A DNA stretch of 64,000 nucleotides from Bryobacterales bacterium F-183 (GTDB lineage Bacteria; Acidobacteriota; Terriglobia; Bryobacterales; Bryobacteraceae). Shown here one piece after another: positions 16,472 to 26,433 of this stretch (position 1 is the first letter of the stretch; each line of letters begins with the position of its first letter). Made by a program: the position numbers and the translations under genes. Location: assembly GCA_016865505.2 (NCBI GenBank), contig AP025252.1, positions 2,170,001 to 2,234,000 of the forward strand, written 5' to 3'. The notes below the pieces were generated by a model, which saw only the letters and a list, made by a program, of their open reading frames with translations, was not told the origin of the DNA and searched no databases.

Positions 16472-18706
16472 ATGTTGGCAATTGGTCTGGCTTTGCCCGT
16501 AATGATGTGGGTGGCGCAGGGGCGCCTGGAAGATTATCAGCGTTCGTTCGGCTGGCGGGAGCGCGTCCGTGCGACGGGGTTTGCGTATGCTGAGCCAGCG
16601 AACGCAATCCCCAAGTCGAACCGCTTCTGGTATCGCAAGGGCGGTGAGTACTTTGCCGTGGATGCTACGACGGGTACGAAGGCTCGTGTGTTCGATCCCG
16701 CGAGGCTTGCAGAAGCGTTGACGCGGAGGTCGGGCATTGCCGTGAAGTCCACCGACCTGCCATTTACGTCGATTGAATTCACTGGTAGCGGGAACACGAT
16801 TGAGTTCGTTTCGACGCTGCACGGTGAGTCGCGCTGGCGCGTGAATCTGGATACGTATGAGACGTCGAACATCGGGATGCGGAATGGCGACTCGCGCGTG
16901 TTGCGATCGTTGCCGGGGCCTCGCGTGCCGGAGTTGGATCGTCCGGTAGCGGCGCCGGATGGCAAGACGGAAGTTCTCATCCGCAATTGGAACATCTGGC
17001 AGCGGACGCCGGGCAAAGAGGATGCGCGGCCGTTGAGTTTTGACGGTACGGAAGGGAACTACTACACGTTGTCGCTGACGGCGTGGTCGCCCGATTCGAA
17101 GAAGCTTGCGGTGTACCGCGTGCGACCGGGACAGAGGCGGAAGATACAGTACGTCGAATCGTCGCCCGCGGATCAGGTGCAGCCGCGGTACATCACGACG
17201 GAGTATGCGAAGCCTGGCGATGCGTTGGACATCCCGCAGCCTGTGCTGTTTGATGTCGCGAGTGGGCGCATGATGCAGGTGGAGAGTACGCTGTTTCCGA
17301 ATCCGTATTCGTTGACGCGGCTCGAATGGCGCAAGGACTCGCGCGCATTCACGTTCGAATACAATCAGCGCGGGCATCAGGTGTACCGGGTGATTGAGGT
17401 GGACGGTACGACGGCGAAGGCTCGGGCGATCGTCGACGAACAGTCCCCGACGTTCTTCTGTTACTACAGCAAGCGGTTTGTGAGCCATGTCGATGATGGT
17501 CGCGAGTTGGTGTGGATGAGCGAACGCGACGGTTGGAATCACTTGTATCTGTACGATGGTGCGACGGGCGCGGTAAAGAATCAGATCACCAGGGGTGCGT
17601 GGGTGGTGCGTTCTGTCTCGAAGGTGGATGAGGCGAAGCGCCAGATCTGGTTTTCTGCAAGTGGCATGCATGCGGGGCAGGACCCGTACTACCGGCACTG
17701 GTTCCGCATCAACTTTGACGGCACGGGGTTGACGCCGGTGACGCGTGTCGCGGGTGCGAATCATGATGTGGCGTTCAGCGAGGACATGCAGTACTTCGTG
17801 GATACGTACTCGACGCCAGCTACGCCACCGGTGATGGAATTGCGCAAGGCAAGCGATTTGTCGCTGGTAGCGACGCTTGAGAAGGGCGATGTGACTCCGA
17901 TCGTTTCGAAGCTTGGCTGGCGTGCGCCGGAGACGTTTGCGGCGAAGGGTCGCGATGGGCAGACGGACGTCTGGGGGCTGATCTTCCGGCCTTCGAACTT
18001 TGACCCCACGCGTAAGTATCCGGTGCTGGAATACATCTACGCGGGTCCGCATGATTCGTTTGTCCCAAAGACCTTTGCGGCGACGCATTCCATGCAGACC
18101 ATGGCAGAGTTGGGCTTTATCGTGGTGCAAGTGGACGGCATGGGTACGTCGAACCGATCCAAGGCCTTTCATGACGTGTGCTGGAAGAACATCGGCGATG
18201 CAGGATTTCCGGATCGGATTCCGTGGCATCGTGCCGTAGCGGCGAAGTTGGGTCCTGTGTACGACTTGTCGCGGCTGGGGATTTACGGGCATTCCGCCGG
18301 TGGGCAGAATTCACTTGGTGCGCTGCTGTTTCATCCTGAGTTCTATAAAGCTGCGGCGTCCTCAGCGGGGTGCCATGACAATCGCATGGACAAGATTTCC
18401 TGGAATGAGCAATGGATGGGGTGGCCCGTGGGTCCCGAGTACACGGCGAGTTCGAATGTCGAGCATGCGGCGAAGTTGCGGGGCAAGCTGTTGCTGGCGG
18501 TTGGCGAGTTGGATACGAATGTGGATCCTGCGTCGACGATGCAGGTGGTGAACGCGTTGATTCAGGCGGGCAAGATGTTTGACCTGCTGGTGCTGCCGGG
18601 CAAGAATCATGGCGGCTGGGGTGAGTACTACGATCGCAAGCGTGCCGATTTCTTTGTACGTGAGCTGATGGGAGTGGCACCGCCGGATTGGAATGTGGGG
18701 TCCTAA
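16472..18706 (+). CDS. S9 family peptidase, dipeptidyl-peptidase IV-like
   Basis: 744 residues. N-terminal hydrophobic leader ([17 protein letters not shown]), then a beta-propeller of the DPP IV N-terminal type (about 60-480: '[14 protein letters not shown]', '[19 protein letters not shown]') and an alpha/beta-hydrolase domain (about 500-744). The catalytic triad can be placed at Ser608 (GHSAGG), Asp681 (GELDTNVD) and His713 (KNHGG). The Ser motif is GHSAGG where classical DPP IV has GWSYGG. It should release dipeptides or process short peptides outside the cytoplasm. The next S9 gene begins 2 bases after this stop codon, so both are expressed together. Confidence 0.92.
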   Translation: MLAIGLALPVMMWVAQGRLEDYQRSFGWRERVRATGFAYAEPANAIPKSNRFWYRKGGEYFAVDATTGTKARVFDPARLAEALTRRSGIAVKSTDLPFTSIEFTGSGNTIEFVSTLHGESRWRVNLDTYETSNIGMRNGDSRVLRSLPGPRVPELDRPVAAPDGKTEVLIRNWNIWQRTPGKEDARPLSFDGTEGNYYTLSLTAWSPDSKKLAVYRVRPGQRRKIQYVESSPADQVQPRYITTEYAKPGDALDIPQPVLFDVASGRMMQVESTLFPNPYSLTRLEWRKDSRAFTFEYNQRGHQVYRVIEVDGTTAKARAIVDEQSPTFFCYYSKRFVSHVDDGRELVWMSERDGWNHLYLYDGATGAVKNQITRGAWVVRSVSKVDEAKRQIWFSASGMHAGQDPYYRHWFRINFDGTGLTPVTRVAGANHDVAFSEDMQYFVDTYSTPATPPVMELRKASDLSLVATLEKGDVTPIVSKLGWRAPETFAAKGRDGQTDVWGLIFRPSNFDPTRKYPVLEYIYAGPHDSFVPKTFAATHSMQTMAELGFIVVQVDGMGTSNRSKAFHDVCWKNIGDAGFPDRIPWHRAVAAKLGPVYDLSRLGIYGHSAGGQNSLGALLFHPEFYKAAASSAGCHDNRMDKISWNEQWMGWPVGPEYTASSNVEHAAKLRGKLLLAVGELDTNVDPASTMQVVNALIQAGKMFDLLVLPGKNHGGWGEYYDRKRADFFVRELMGVAPPDWNVGS

Positions 18707-18708
18707 CG

Positions 18709-20541
18709 ATGCTGCTGTTGCCTTTGTTGTGCATTGCGGCGGAGACGGTTGCGTTCCGGCAGGTGGCTATTTCGCCGGATGCGTCGCGCGTGGCGTTTGT
18801 GCGCGAGAACGCGGTGTATGTCGCGCCTGCCGGTGATTACAGTGCGGCGGCGAAAGTGGAGAATAGCCAGGGCGCGTCGAATATCGTGTGGTCGCCGAAC
18901 TCGAAATCGCTGGCGTGGATGAATCAGCAGGTGTACGTGGATGGGCGTCGCGTCACCAATGCCAAAGGCTATCTGCAGAACGTGCGATGGTCGCCGGATG
19001 GAGCGAGGCTGGCGGCGCTGTTTACGGAGAATGCTAAGCGGGCGGCGGGACCTACGGAAGCTGTGGTTCCGGATGCCGGTGTGGTGGGCGAGAATCTGGA
19101 CGTACAGCGGATCGCTGTCGTGAATGCGGAGTCCGGTGAATTGGCGATGGTGAGCCCGGCGGAGTTGTATGTGCATGAGTTCGATTGGTCGCCGGATGGC
19201 AAGGGTTTTGTCTTTACGGCTGCGCCGCCACCTGGGGATAACAACTGGTACGACTGTGAGCTGTTTCGTGTTGATGAAGCGGGGAAGGTAACCAAGCTGT
19301 ACACACCGGAGTTTCAGATTGCGGTGCCGAGGTTTTCGCCCGATGGCAAGCAGGTGGCCTTTATCGAAGGCATCATGAGCGATGAGGGGTCGACGGCTGG
19401 TGAGATTTACGTCGTGGATGCTGCGGGCGGAAGGCCCAGGAATCTGACACCCGAGCGGAAGTCCTCGCCGGCCTGGTTTCAATGGGCCGGGAGTGATCGA
19501 ATCCTGTTTACGGAACATGTTGGCGGTGGATCTGCGATTGGTGTGATCGATGTGGGGAGTGGTGCGACAGAGCGTGTGTGGCAGGCGGATGAGACGTTGA
19601 GTGCGGGTCGCGAAACGATGTCGATTTCCGTTGCCGCGGACGGGCGTACGGTGGCTGCTGTACGTGCCGGATGGTCGATGCCGCCGGAGATTTATGTTGG
19701 CCAGCCTGGTCGCGAGTGGAGACCTTTCACCAACGCAAACGCATCGGCGGATGCTGCGATGGGCAAAGTAGTGAGTTTGACATGGAAGTCCGACGGGTTC
19801 GATGTGCAGGGGTATTTGGCTTATCCCGTGGACTTTGACGCTTCACGCAAGTATCCGATGATTGTGTCGGTGCATGGTGGTCCGGCGTCGGTGACAAAGT
19901 CGAACTGGAGCGGGCGCGCGACGGGGTACAACCGGTTTGTGAAGCTCGGGTATTTCGTGTTCTATCCAAATCCACGCGGCAGCTTTGGGCAGGGTGAGAG
20001 ATTTGCCAAGGCGAATCAGCGCGACTTGGGGTTCGGCGATTTGCGCGACATCCAGCGTGGTGTGGACGAGGTTCTGAAGGTCGCGCCAGTAGATCCGGAA
20101 CGAATTGGTTTAGGCGGCTGGAGCTATGGCGGGTACATGGCGATGATGGCGGCTACGCAGACGACGCGGTTTAAGGCCATTGTGGCGGGCGCGGGCATTT
20201 CCAATCTGCAGAGCTATGCCGGGCAGAATCACATTACCAAGTGGATGTTCGATTACTTTGGCGCGACGGTCTATAACGATCCGGAGAGCCATCGGAAGAG
20301 TTCGCCGATGACGTACATCCGCAATGCGAAGACCCCTGTGCTGATATTGGTCGGCGAGCGCGATGGTGAGTGTCCGCCACCGCAATCGTATGAGTTCTGG
20401 AATGGGCTGAAGGCGATGGGCGTGAAGACGCAGCTTGTGGTGTATCCGGGTGAAGGTCACGGCATTCGGAATCCGGCCAATGTGCGAGATATGAATCAAA
20501 GAGTGGATGAATGGTTTCGAGTACATCTCAGCAAAAACTAG
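18709..20541 (+). CDS. S9 family peptidase, prolyl oligopeptidase/acylaminoacyl-peptidase-like
   Basis: 610 residues from the ATG at 18709, two bases after the first S9 gene. Short hydrophobic leader (MLLLPLLCIAAET). The propeller part has repeated 'SPDxxxVAFV' blades ('ISPDASRVAFVREN', 'WSPDGARLAALF', 'FSPDGKQVAFIEG'). The catalytic domain carries Ser472 in GWSYGG, Asp552 in GERDGECPP and His584 in GEGHGI. It differs enough from its neighbour that a recent duplication is unlikely; together they would degrade peptides in the periplasm. The DegT gene start lies inside its 3' end. Confidence 0.92.
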   Translation: MLLLPLLCIAAETVAFRQVAISPDASRVAFVRENAVYVAPAGDYSAAAKVENSQGASNIVWSPNSKSLAWMNQQVYVDGRRVTNAKGYLQNVRWSPDGARLAALFTENAKRAAGPTEAVVPDAGVVGENLDVQRIAVVNAESGELAMVSPAELYVHEFDWSPDGKGFVFTAAPPPGDNNWYDCELFRVDEAGKVTKLYTPEFQIAVPRFSPDGKQVAFIEGIMSDEGSTAGEIYVVDAAGGRPRNLTPERKSSPAWFQWAGSDRILFTEHVGGGSAIGVIDVGSGATERVWQADETLSAGRETMSISVAADGRTVAAVRAGWSMPPEIYVGQPGREWRPFTNANASADAAMGKVVSLTWKSDGFDVQGYLAYPVDFDASRKYPMIVSVHGGPASVTKSNWSGRATGYNRFVKLGYFVFYPNPRGSFGQGERFAKANQRDLGFGDLRDIQRGVDEVLKVAPVDPERIGLGGWSYGGYMAMMAATQTTRFKAIVAGAGISNLQSYAGQNHITKWMFDYFGATVYNDPESHRKSSPMTYIRNAKTPVLILVGERDGECPPPQSYEFWNGLKAMGVKTQLVVYPGEGHGIRNPANVRDMNQRVDEWFRVHLSKN

Positions 20542-21821
20542 CGTTGTTGGGCGGGGCGCCGGTGCGTCCGAAGTCGAAGGCGTTTCCGAAGTGGCCGTTT
20601 GCCGGCCCGAAGGATGCCGCTCGGTTACAGACAGTGCTCGAAAGCGGGAACTGGGGCGGGTATCCGTTTCCGAACCGGTTTGCCAGTGAGTTCCAGAAGG
20701 CGTTCGCCGAGTATCACGGGGCCAAGTATGCGGTCTGTGTGACCAACGGTACTTCGGCAATCACGATTGCGCTGAAGGCGGCGGGGGTACAGCCTGGGGA
20801 CGAAGTGATCGTGCCCGCCTACACGTGGGACGGGACGGCTACGGCGGTGTTGGATGCCGGAGCAGTGCCGGTGTTTGTGGACGTGGATCCGGATACGTAC
20901 TGCCTGGATGTCGCCAAGATCAAGGTGGGGCCGAAGACTCGCGCTGTGGTGCCGGTGCACTTGGCAATGCGATTTACGGATATGACGGCGCTGCGAGCGC
21001 TGGCCCGGCAGCATGGGCTGGTGATTATCGAAGATTGCGCGCATGTGCATGGCGGCGAGTATCTGGGCGAGGGCGCAGGGTCGATGGGCGACCTGGGGAC
21101 GTTCAGCTTTCAGTCATCGAAGCTGATGACGGCTGGGGAAGGCGGGATCATTCTGACGTCGCGTGAGGACTGCTATGAGCTGGTGCAGACGCTGGTGAAT
21201 TGCGGTCGCGCGAGTGAGACGGATGTGTACGGTAAGCGACTGGCGGGCGGTAATTACCGCATGACGGAGTTTCAGGCGGCGATTCTGATTGGCCAGTTGG
21301 AGATGTTGCCGGAGCTTGCGGATAAGCGTGTGGCGCAGGCGGCGATGCTGGATGCGGCTTTGGCTGGAATGGGAGCCGCGGTGTCGCCGCTTCCGCCGCA
21401 GCGCGAGATCACGCGGCAACCGATTTATAACTACGTGTTCCGGTTTCACGAGGACGGCGTGTCCCGCGACTTGTTTTGTGCAGCGCTAGAGGCAGAAGGG
21501 ATTCCTTGTGATGGGCGCTTTTATGAGCCTGTTTATCGAAGTGATCTGTTTCAACCTACTGCACAAGAGTTTCCGCAAATCCAACATATCAACTATCGCA
21601 AGGATTACGATTGTCCTGTATCAGTGCGAGCTGCTTATCATGAATCGGTGTGGCTGCCACAGTTTGAGTTGTTAAATGCGCCTGACACTCAAGATGTTAT
21701 TGATGCGATTCACAAAGTGAGTAGCAATGTGGAGGCGCTGCGACGGTGCGATGCATCACTTGCTGGGATCAAAGCGTTGAGCCGTGCCGAGCGTCCGCGT
21801 ATTGAGAAGAAGAACTATTAA
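20511..21821 (+). CDS. DegT/DnrJ/EryC1/StrS aminotransferase
   Basis: 436 residues; ATG at 20511 overlaps the end of the S9 gene by 31 bases in another frame. PLP enzyme of the sugar aminotransferase class: 'YAVCVTNGTSAITIALKAAGVQPGDEVIVPAYTWDGTATAVL', 'DVDPDTYCLD', 'VIIEDCAHVHGGEY', and the PLP lysine in 'FSFQSSKLMTAGEGG'. Family members transaminate nucleotide-linked keto sugars or act in scyllo-inosamine and AHBA-type pathways; no other sugar-nucleotide genes are near, so the substrate is unknown. The last third of the gene (about 21530 on) is clearly more AT-rich than the rest (25 of 60 G+C at 21541-21600 against 37 of 60 at 21001-21060). Confidence 0.88.
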   Translation: MVSSTSQQKLALLGGAPVRPKSKAFPKWPFAGPKDAARLQTVLESGNWGGYPFPNRFASEFQKAFAEYHGAKYAVCVTNGTSAITIALKAAGVQPGDEVIVPAYTWDGTATAVLDAGAVPVFVDVDPDTYCLDVAKIKVGPKTRAVVPVHLAMRFTDMTALRALARQHGLVIIEDCAHVHGGEYLGEGAGSMGDLGTFSFQSSKLMTAGEGGIILTSREDCYELVQTLVNCGRASETDVYGKRLAGGNYRMTEFQAAILIGQLEMLPELADKRVAQAAMLDAALAGMGAAVSPLPPQREITRQPIYNYVFRFHEDGVSRDLFCAALEAEGIPCDGRFYEPVYRSDLFQPTAQEFPQIQHINYRKDYDCPVSVRAAYHESVWLPQFELLNAPDTQDVIDAIHKVSSNVEALRRCDASLAGIKALSRAERPRIEKKNY

Positions 21822-21830
21822 GTGGTTCAC

Positions 21831-21849
21831 GAGTTCTATTCGAGAACTT
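21831..21849. other. small inverted repeat after the DegT gene
   Basis: gagttct (21831-21837) pairs with agaactt (21843-21849) around a 5-base loop and is followed by AAAAAAA on the plus strand, so it is not a standard plus-strand terminator. It lies in an AT-rich 94-base gap which probably holds the promoter of the collagen-like gene. Confidence 0.4.
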
Positions 21850-21915
21850 AAAAAAATCTAAGGTTTTTGAATGAAAATACTCTAACGATCTTTTGCCGGA
21901 TCGATAGAGTGCAGT

Positions 21916-23232
21916 GTGAAACTTTCACTGTCCCATCAACTTCCTATATTGATGCTGCTGTCAGTTGGTCCACAGAACCTACTGGCGCAAAAAGCTGAGG
22001 TCCCCAATTGGAATGCACCGACGTTCTGGTCGGCGGACTTTCGACATGACGCAACGATTGGAGAACTGCCGCAAGTAGGTGCGACCGGGCCGCTACCCCT
22101 GGTCGCGATCCCACCATGCCGTTTGGTGGATACGCGCGTCAGTCAAGGGTTCACGGGTGCGTTCGGACCGCCGTCTCTTGTTCCGCCCAACAGCGCTACG
22201 AGAGACATTCCCGTTCCGCTTGGCAACTGCGGAATTCCGAGCAACGCCAAAGCCTACTCTTTTAACGTCACGGTTGTTCCCCTGGGCTCGCTTGGTTATC
22301 TGACGATGTGGCCGACAGGCACTACTATGCCTGTTGTTTCCACACTCAACGCTATGAGTGGCGCGATTACGGCGAATGCAGCGATCGTACCTGCTGGCAC
22401 GAATGGCTCGGTATCTGTGTTTGTGTCCGGGCCGACGGATGTTGTGATCGACGTCAATGGATACTTCATTGATCTACCGGCGGGTACCGGGACTCCGGGT
22501 CCGATGGGCCCTGCCGGTCCTGCTGGTCCCGCGGGTCCCGTTGGTCCTGCGGGTCCTGCTGGTGCAATTGGCCCTGTCGGTCCCGCCGGCCCCACGGGCG
22601 CTACTGGTGCGGTAGGTCCGATTGGACCCGTGGGTCCTGCAGGCGCTGCCGGTGCTACAGGTCCCGCCGGTCCGGTTGGTCCCGCAGGTCCTGCTGGTGC
22701 AGTTGGTCCCGCGGGTCCTGCCGGCCCTGCAGGCGCTACCGGTGCTACGGGTGCTGTTGGTCCGATGGGCCCGATTGGTCCTGCAGGTCCTGCGGGAGCT
22801 ACCGGCGCCACTGGCCCTGCCGGTCCTGCCGGTGGGCTCGTTAGCTATGCCTCTTACTACAACGACAGCGGCACGATCATCGCGGTGGTGCTCGGCGGAA
22901 CCAACATCCCTCTGGGCACGGAAGCCCTTGCTACGACCGGGATCTCAGGTGCCGTCGATACGGTGACGGTTAGCACGGCCGGCGACTACCGGTTGAGCTA
23001 CTGCGTTGACACCACTGCTTCGCTGTTGATGAGCACGCGAATTACGCGCAACGGAAGCGCTCTTGCGGGATCTTCCGTTGGTGGGGCGGTTTCTCGCAAC
23101 AACTGGTGCCGTACGATCATTTCGACCCTGGCGGCGGGTGACCAGTTGCGGGTGCAGGGATTCGGTCTATTGGGCGTGGCGGTCCTGTCCAGCCCGGGCG
23201 GATTCAGCTTCACCATCGAACGAGTGCAGTAG
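21916..23232 (+). CDS. secreted collagen-like protein with BclA-type C-terminal domain
   Basis: 438 residues, GTG start, signal peptide to about residue 25. Residues 55-190 form a beta domain with the motif 'PPCRLVDTR' and 'VDVNGYF', seen in other large secreted bacterial proteins. Residues 192-305 are 38 uninterrupted Gly-X-Y triplets, mostly GPA, GPV, GAT and GPM. The last 130 residues ('[21 protein letters not shown] ... [33 protein letters not shown]') resemble the C1q/TNF-like C-terminal domain of the Bacillus exosporium glycoprotein BclA, which drives trimer formation. It should be a trimeric fibre on the cell surface; no membrane anchor is visible. It stands alone with its own promoter region. 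Confidence 0.9.
   Translation: MKLSLSHQLPILMLLSVGPQNLLAQKAEVPNWNAPTFWSADFRHDATIGELPQVGATGPLPLVAIPPCRLVDTRVSQGFTGAFGPPSLVPPNSATRDIPVPLGNCGIPSNAKAYSFNVTVVPLGSLGYLTMWPTGTTMPVVSTLNAMSGAITANAAIVPAGTNGSVSVFVSGPTDVVIDVNGYFIDLPAGTGTPGPMGPAGPAGPAGPVGPAGPAGAIGPVGPAGPTGATGAVGPIGPVGPAGAAGATGPAGPVGPAGPAGAVGPAGPAGPAGATGATGAVGPMGPIGPAGPAGATGATGPAGPAGGLVSYASYYNDSGTIIAVVLGGTNIPLGTEALATTGISGAVDTVTVSTAGDYRLSYCVDTTASLLMSTRITRNGSALAGSSVGGAVSRNNWCRTIISTLAAGDQLRVQGFGLLGVAVLSSPGGFSFTIERVQ
22489..22830 (+). repeat. collagen Gly-X-Y triplet repeat (38 triplets)
   Basis: Within the gene, 342 bases encode 38 Gly-X-Y triplets without a break. The DNA is built from 9-base and 18-base variants of ggtcctgcg-like units, so it can expand or contract by slippage. 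Confidence 0.92.
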
Positions 23233-23262
23233 GCCGGGCGGGAGGAACAGGCGCCGGTCTCA

Positions 23263-24360
23263 CTATGGGATCGACGCCTGATCTCCTCCGGATGGCCGCA
23301 CGCCGTTGGCCTTCCATTGCCGGAGTTGTGAGAAGCCCTTGGAGATTTCCTGCGGTGTGATTGTGCAGTGTCCGTCGCGTTTGACGTACTGCTGGACGAA
23401 CAGATTTGAGCTGCCTGCCTGATCGGTGAGTGACTGGTAGGTATTCGGGATCCAGGTGGGCACCAGCGGATCATAGCTGGTATGAATGGCAAGCATTGGA
23501 CGCGACAGACGGCCAGTGGGCGTGTAATAGGTGCGCAAGTATTCGATGGCTTTGGGGTCTGCGGTGTAGCGCTTGATCGACGCATTGACGGCGTTGTCGT
23601 CGCCAGTGTGGTGGTAAATCACATTGCGATTATCGAAGGGGTTGCCGCCGGCTCTCTCGGTGAGTTCCTTCACCAGGTAAGTGAGAAATGTCAAGACTCC
23701 TGCCATGTCCCGATTGTTCTTGATGTCGTTCAGAGATCGCAGACTTGCTGCTTTCTTTTCCGCAGCGTTGAGCTCGGCTTCGACCTTTGCTGTGAGTTCG
23801 CGTGTAGAAGTGTAGTTGGAAGGAATCGAGCCAGGTTCGGGTAGCACGCCGGGGAAGAAGTGGTGGAAGAGTACCAGGCCGTCAAATGCGCCTCGACTCA
23901 GGAAGTACACCGATGAGGCGAGAGGTCCGCAAAGGGGCATACCGGCGTCATAGACGGTCGGCTGTGTTTCGAGCATCGCCATGGTGAGAAAGCCACCCAT
24001 GGATTGACCGGTGACGTATGTCTCTTTCACAGGGCCGTGCTTCTTGATGAAGTAGCGGCGCAGGTTTTCGGTATCCACCAGCGCTTCCTGTACGGCCCAG
24101 CCACCGGCCGCGTAGCCGGACTGCGCTACGGCGTAGCCTTGCGAAAGAAAGACGTCCAGCATAGGGCTCGGCTTGTCGTTGAAGCCTTGTGGCGCTGGAT
24201 TGTAGCCATGGCAGTACATCACCAAGCCGCCGTTCCAGTTCTCCGGCTTGTCGATGCGGAACTTGGCTCCGTTGATTTCGCCCAGCTCGACCTGCGGCGC
24301 GGCAGCGGCGAGTGCGGCGGCGCTGGTGGCCAGCAGGAGAGGCAGAAGAAGCTTCCTCAT
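23263..24360 (-). CDS. secreted alpha/beta hydrolase (esterase-like)
   Basis: 365 residues from the ATG at 24360, which opens a signal peptide (MRKLLLPLLLATSAAALAAAA). The alpha/beta hydrolase elements are 'GGLVMYCHGYNP' (oxyanion region), the nucleophile Ser in 'YVTGQSMGGFLTM', the acid in 'TSYDPLVP' and the catalytic His in 'DGHCTI'. This layout occurs in feruloyl/tannase-like and dienelactone-type esterases; the substrate is unknown. Strongly charged middle part (about 180-230) looks like a lid. The longer frame upstream (to 24423) has no ribosome-binding site. It ends 30 bases from the convergent collagen gene and follows bshC on the same strand by 29 bases. Confidence 0.82.
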   Translation of the reverse strand: MRKLLLPLLLATSAAALAAAAPQVELGEINGAKFRIDKPENWNGGLVMYCHGYNPAPQGFNDKPSPMLDVFLSQGYAVAQSGYAAGGWAVQEALVDTENLRRYFIKKHGPVKETYVTGQSMGGFLTMAMLETQPTVYDAGMPLCGPLASSVYFLSRGAFDGLVLFHHFFPGVLPEPGSIPSNYTSTRELTAKVEAELNAAEKKAASLRSLNDIKNNRDMAGVLTFLTYLVKELTERAGGNPFDNRNVIYHHTGDDNAVNASIKRYTADPKAIEYLRTYYTPTGRLSRPMLAIHTSYDPLVPTWIPNTYQSLTDQAGSSNLFVQQYVKRDGHCTITPQEISKGFSQLRQWKANGVRPSGGDQASIP

Positions 24361-24389
24361 ATCGGAAGCGATTCTACCACCTGCGTCGC

Positions 24390-25979
24390 TTAAGAAAGAT
24401 GCAGTACGTGATGGTCCACGCAATCGATGCAGGAGTGCGTGACTACGGTGTCCACAAGATCGAGGCCGTACTGTGCGAGGAACGGCAGGATGCTAAAGTA
24501 GCGTTCCTGTAGGTGATCGTGCGGGTAGAGATGGTTGGACAAGTGGCTTGCTTCACCGGAGGCACGCTCGTCGCGGCGCAAGGTCTCGCGCTCGGCTTTG
24601 TGAACGGTGCGAGTTAATTGATGCAGCATCTTGGCCTTCGACTTTGCCGTGACGCGGGAGAGGGACGGATCGAAATCTGCGAGTCCCGCATCGAGGCGGT
24701 CCAGTAGCTGGATTGCGTTGGCCTTGGTTTCGTCCAGCAGCGCTCGTACATCGTTCGGCACCAGCTTGGCTGCGATGTTGGCTCGCAGTGCTTCGGAACG
24801 TGTGAAGGCTGCAGGCAACGCTATCTGGTACCGTTGCAAAAGCTTCTGCGAACGCGCATCCAGCAAGGTAAACCCGTTGCGCGGCAGCATCACCGGCATC
24901 CGCTGCAGCAGGGCTTCATAGAGTACTTCAGACTGCGCGAAGTAGGCGAGTTCCGCGGGTCCGCCGACGTACGCGATGGTGGGCAGCAGGAAGTCCTGCA
25001 GGACGGGGCGGAGCAGTGCGTTGGGCGAAATCGATGCGGCGCGGGAAGCAAGCTCCTCGTCCGAGTACTTCGTATTCTTGGACTTGTAGCCGCCCTCTTT
25101 GGCGCGCTTTAGCGGGATGCGATGCCCGTCTTCGAGTACGAAAAAGAGCGATGTATCCGCCTCGACGTGGACTTGCGCATGGTAACCCGCGTCTGTGAGT
25201 TCCTTGCCGCGTGCGATGAGCTTGGGATACAGCGCGGGGGCTTGGCGCACGGCGTCTGCTAGGAAGTCCGCACCGATGTCGCGGATTGCGGGCGTGAGCG
25301 GATCCAGGAAGATGAGATCAAGCGGCGCGAGCAGGCGGCGCAGTGTGGCCAGGAAGGTGCCGCCCATCGACTGATCGCTGGACGCGTGGGCCTCGCGTAC
25401 CAGAGACATGACGTCGGCAGCGAAGGGAAAGCCGCTGAGAGCCTGCTCCAGTTGATCGAGCGGAAAGCCGTTGTCGGGGACGATGCCGCCTACAGGACGG
25501 TCCGCTTCGCCGGAAGTCGCGACATGGAAGGTGTGGATGGAACCTTCGGCATCAAAAACGTGCGCCGCAGCAATCTCCGGGAAGTCGTGATCTTCGGTGG
25601 CGAGCCAGAACACCGGTACGGCAGGGATGCCGTCCGAGGTCAACTGGCGGGCGACGGATGCCGCGGTGACGGCCTTGAAGATTGTGTACGCGGGGCCGGT
25701 GAACAAGCCGACCTGCTGTCCGGTGACGACAGCGACGGTGCCCGGTTGGGCCAGACGGTCCAGGCTCTTGCTGTTTGCATTGTTGGGACGGAGCGCAGCT
25801 ACGATCTGCGCTCGGCGGGCATCAGGATACTGGATGGAGGCTAGCGAATCGTGAAAGCTGGATTGCTTGCGGGGAGCGTGCCGGTAAAACTGTGCGACTT
25901 TCGGGAAGTCGTACAGATAGTCGGCAAAGAGCCGGGAAGTGCCCGGCAGTTCGGTGTAACGCAGACAAGCTCCGTCCAT
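24390..25979 (-). CDS. bshC: bacillithiol biosynthesis cysteine-adding enzyme BshC
   Basis: 529 residues from the ATG at 25979 (MDGACLRYTELPGTSRLFADYLYDF); the frame stays open further upstream, but that part is not BshC. Core family motifs are present: 'TVAVVTGQQVGLFTGPAYTIFKAVTA', 'VPVFWLATEDHDFPEI', 'HAQVHVEADTSLFFV', 'TIAYVGGPAELAYFAQ' and the closing zinc-type ending 'VVTHSCIDCVDHHVLHLS'. BshC joins cysteine to GlcN-malate as the last step of bacillithiol synthesis. bshA and bshB are not in the window. The gene is divergent from cyaY-hemW, with 127 bases between starts, so thiol, iron and heme functions sit side by side. Confidence 0.92.
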   Translation of the reverse strand: MDGACLRYTELPGTSRLFADYLYDFPKVAQFYRHAPRKQSSFHDSLASIQYPDARRAQIVAALRPNNANSKSLDRLAQPGTVAVVTGQQVGLFTGPAYTIFKAVTAASVARQLTSDGIPAVPVFWLATEDHDFPEIAAAHVFDAEGSIHTFHVATSGEADRPVGGIVPDNGFPLDQLEQALSGFPFAADVMSLVREAHASSDQSMGGTFLATLRRLLAPLDLIFLDPLTPAIRDIGADFLADAVRQAPALYPKLIARGKELTDAGYHAQVHVEADTSLFFVLEDGHRIPLKRAKEGGYKSKNTKYSDEELASRAASISPNALLRPVLQDFLLPTIAYVGGPAELAYFAQSEVLYEALLQRMPVMLPRNGFTLLDARSQKLLQRYQIALPAAFTRSEALRANIAAKLVPNDVRALLDETKANAIQLLDRLDAGLADFDPSLSRVTAKSKAKMLHQLTRTVHKAERETLRRDERASGEASHLSNHLYPHDHLQERYFSILPFLAQYGLDLVDTVVTHSCIDCVDHHVLHLS

Positions 25980-26106
25980 GTGTAATGGCTGTTCCCCTGA
26001 CGTAATGGCGCCTCGGCACGTCGTCGCGCACCTCTCAAGGCTATCAGATGCAGTTCGGGCGTCGAAAGTCGCAACGCTGTGGGCTAATCTGAAATAGACA
26101 CCATCT

Positions 26107-26433
26107 ATGGACGACCAGCAGTTCAAAACGTTGGCGGAGGCCGCCCTGGAAGATCTCAACAACCGCTTAGGCGCCGCCGGCGATGAGTACGGGTTTGAGG
26201 CCGATTTACAGGAAGGCGCGCTCAAGATCGAGTTTGACGATCCGCCCGGGCGCTTTGTGGTGAGTCCGAACTCGCCGGTACGGCAGATTTGGGTATCTGC
26301 GTTGGTGAAGAGCTATAAGCTCGACTACGACGCTGCGCAGGGCAAGTTTGTACTGCCGGCCAGTGGCCAGACGCTTGATGCCCTGCTTGCGGACGTCATC
26401 GGACAACAGCTTGGCGAGCCCGTTTCCTTCTAG
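26107..26433 (+). CDS. cyaY: frataxin-like iron donor protein CyaY
   Basis: 108 residues, the usual bacterial length. The frataxin pattern is visible: an acidic N-terminal helix ('DDQQFKTLAEAALEDLNNRL'), beta strands 'ADLQEGALKIEFDDPPGRFVVSPNSPVRQIWVSAL', then 'YKLDYDAAQGKFVLPASGQTLDALLADVIGQQLG'. Acidic residues of helix 1 would bind iron. CyaY modulates iron delivery and the cysteine desulfurase in Fe-S cluster assembly. Its stop codon shares a base with the GTG start of hemW, so both are translated from one transcript. Frataxin is common in Proteobacteria and eukaryotes and less so elsewhere. Confidence 0.85.
   Translation: MDDQQFKTLAEAALEDLNNRLGAAGDEYGFEADLQEGALKIEFDDPPGRFVVSPNSPVRQIWVSALVKSYKLDYDAAQGKFVLPASGQTLDALLADVIGQQLGEPVSF

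Noticed and set aside
16220-18292. Very long minus-strand open frame (690 codons) opposite the S9 peptidase and HEAT genes
   Set aside because: It lies antisense to two well-supported genes, is extremely rich in Arg and His, and has no domain signature. It is an artefact of high G+C.
18703-19518. Minus-strand open frame opposite the second S9 peptidase
   Set aside because: Composition is Arg/His-rich and the plus-strand frame has a complete catalytic triad. Treated as a shadow.
22296-22811. Minus-strand open frame made of Gly-Pro-Ala repeats opposite the collagen region
   Set aside because: It is the reverse reading of a repetitive GC-rich region and has no signal peptide or flanking domains.
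22489-22830. Repeated short DNA units that could be mistaken for a tandem or CRISPR repeat
   Set aside because: The units are codons for Gly-X-Y triplets in an intact frame; there are no unique spacers of constant length.
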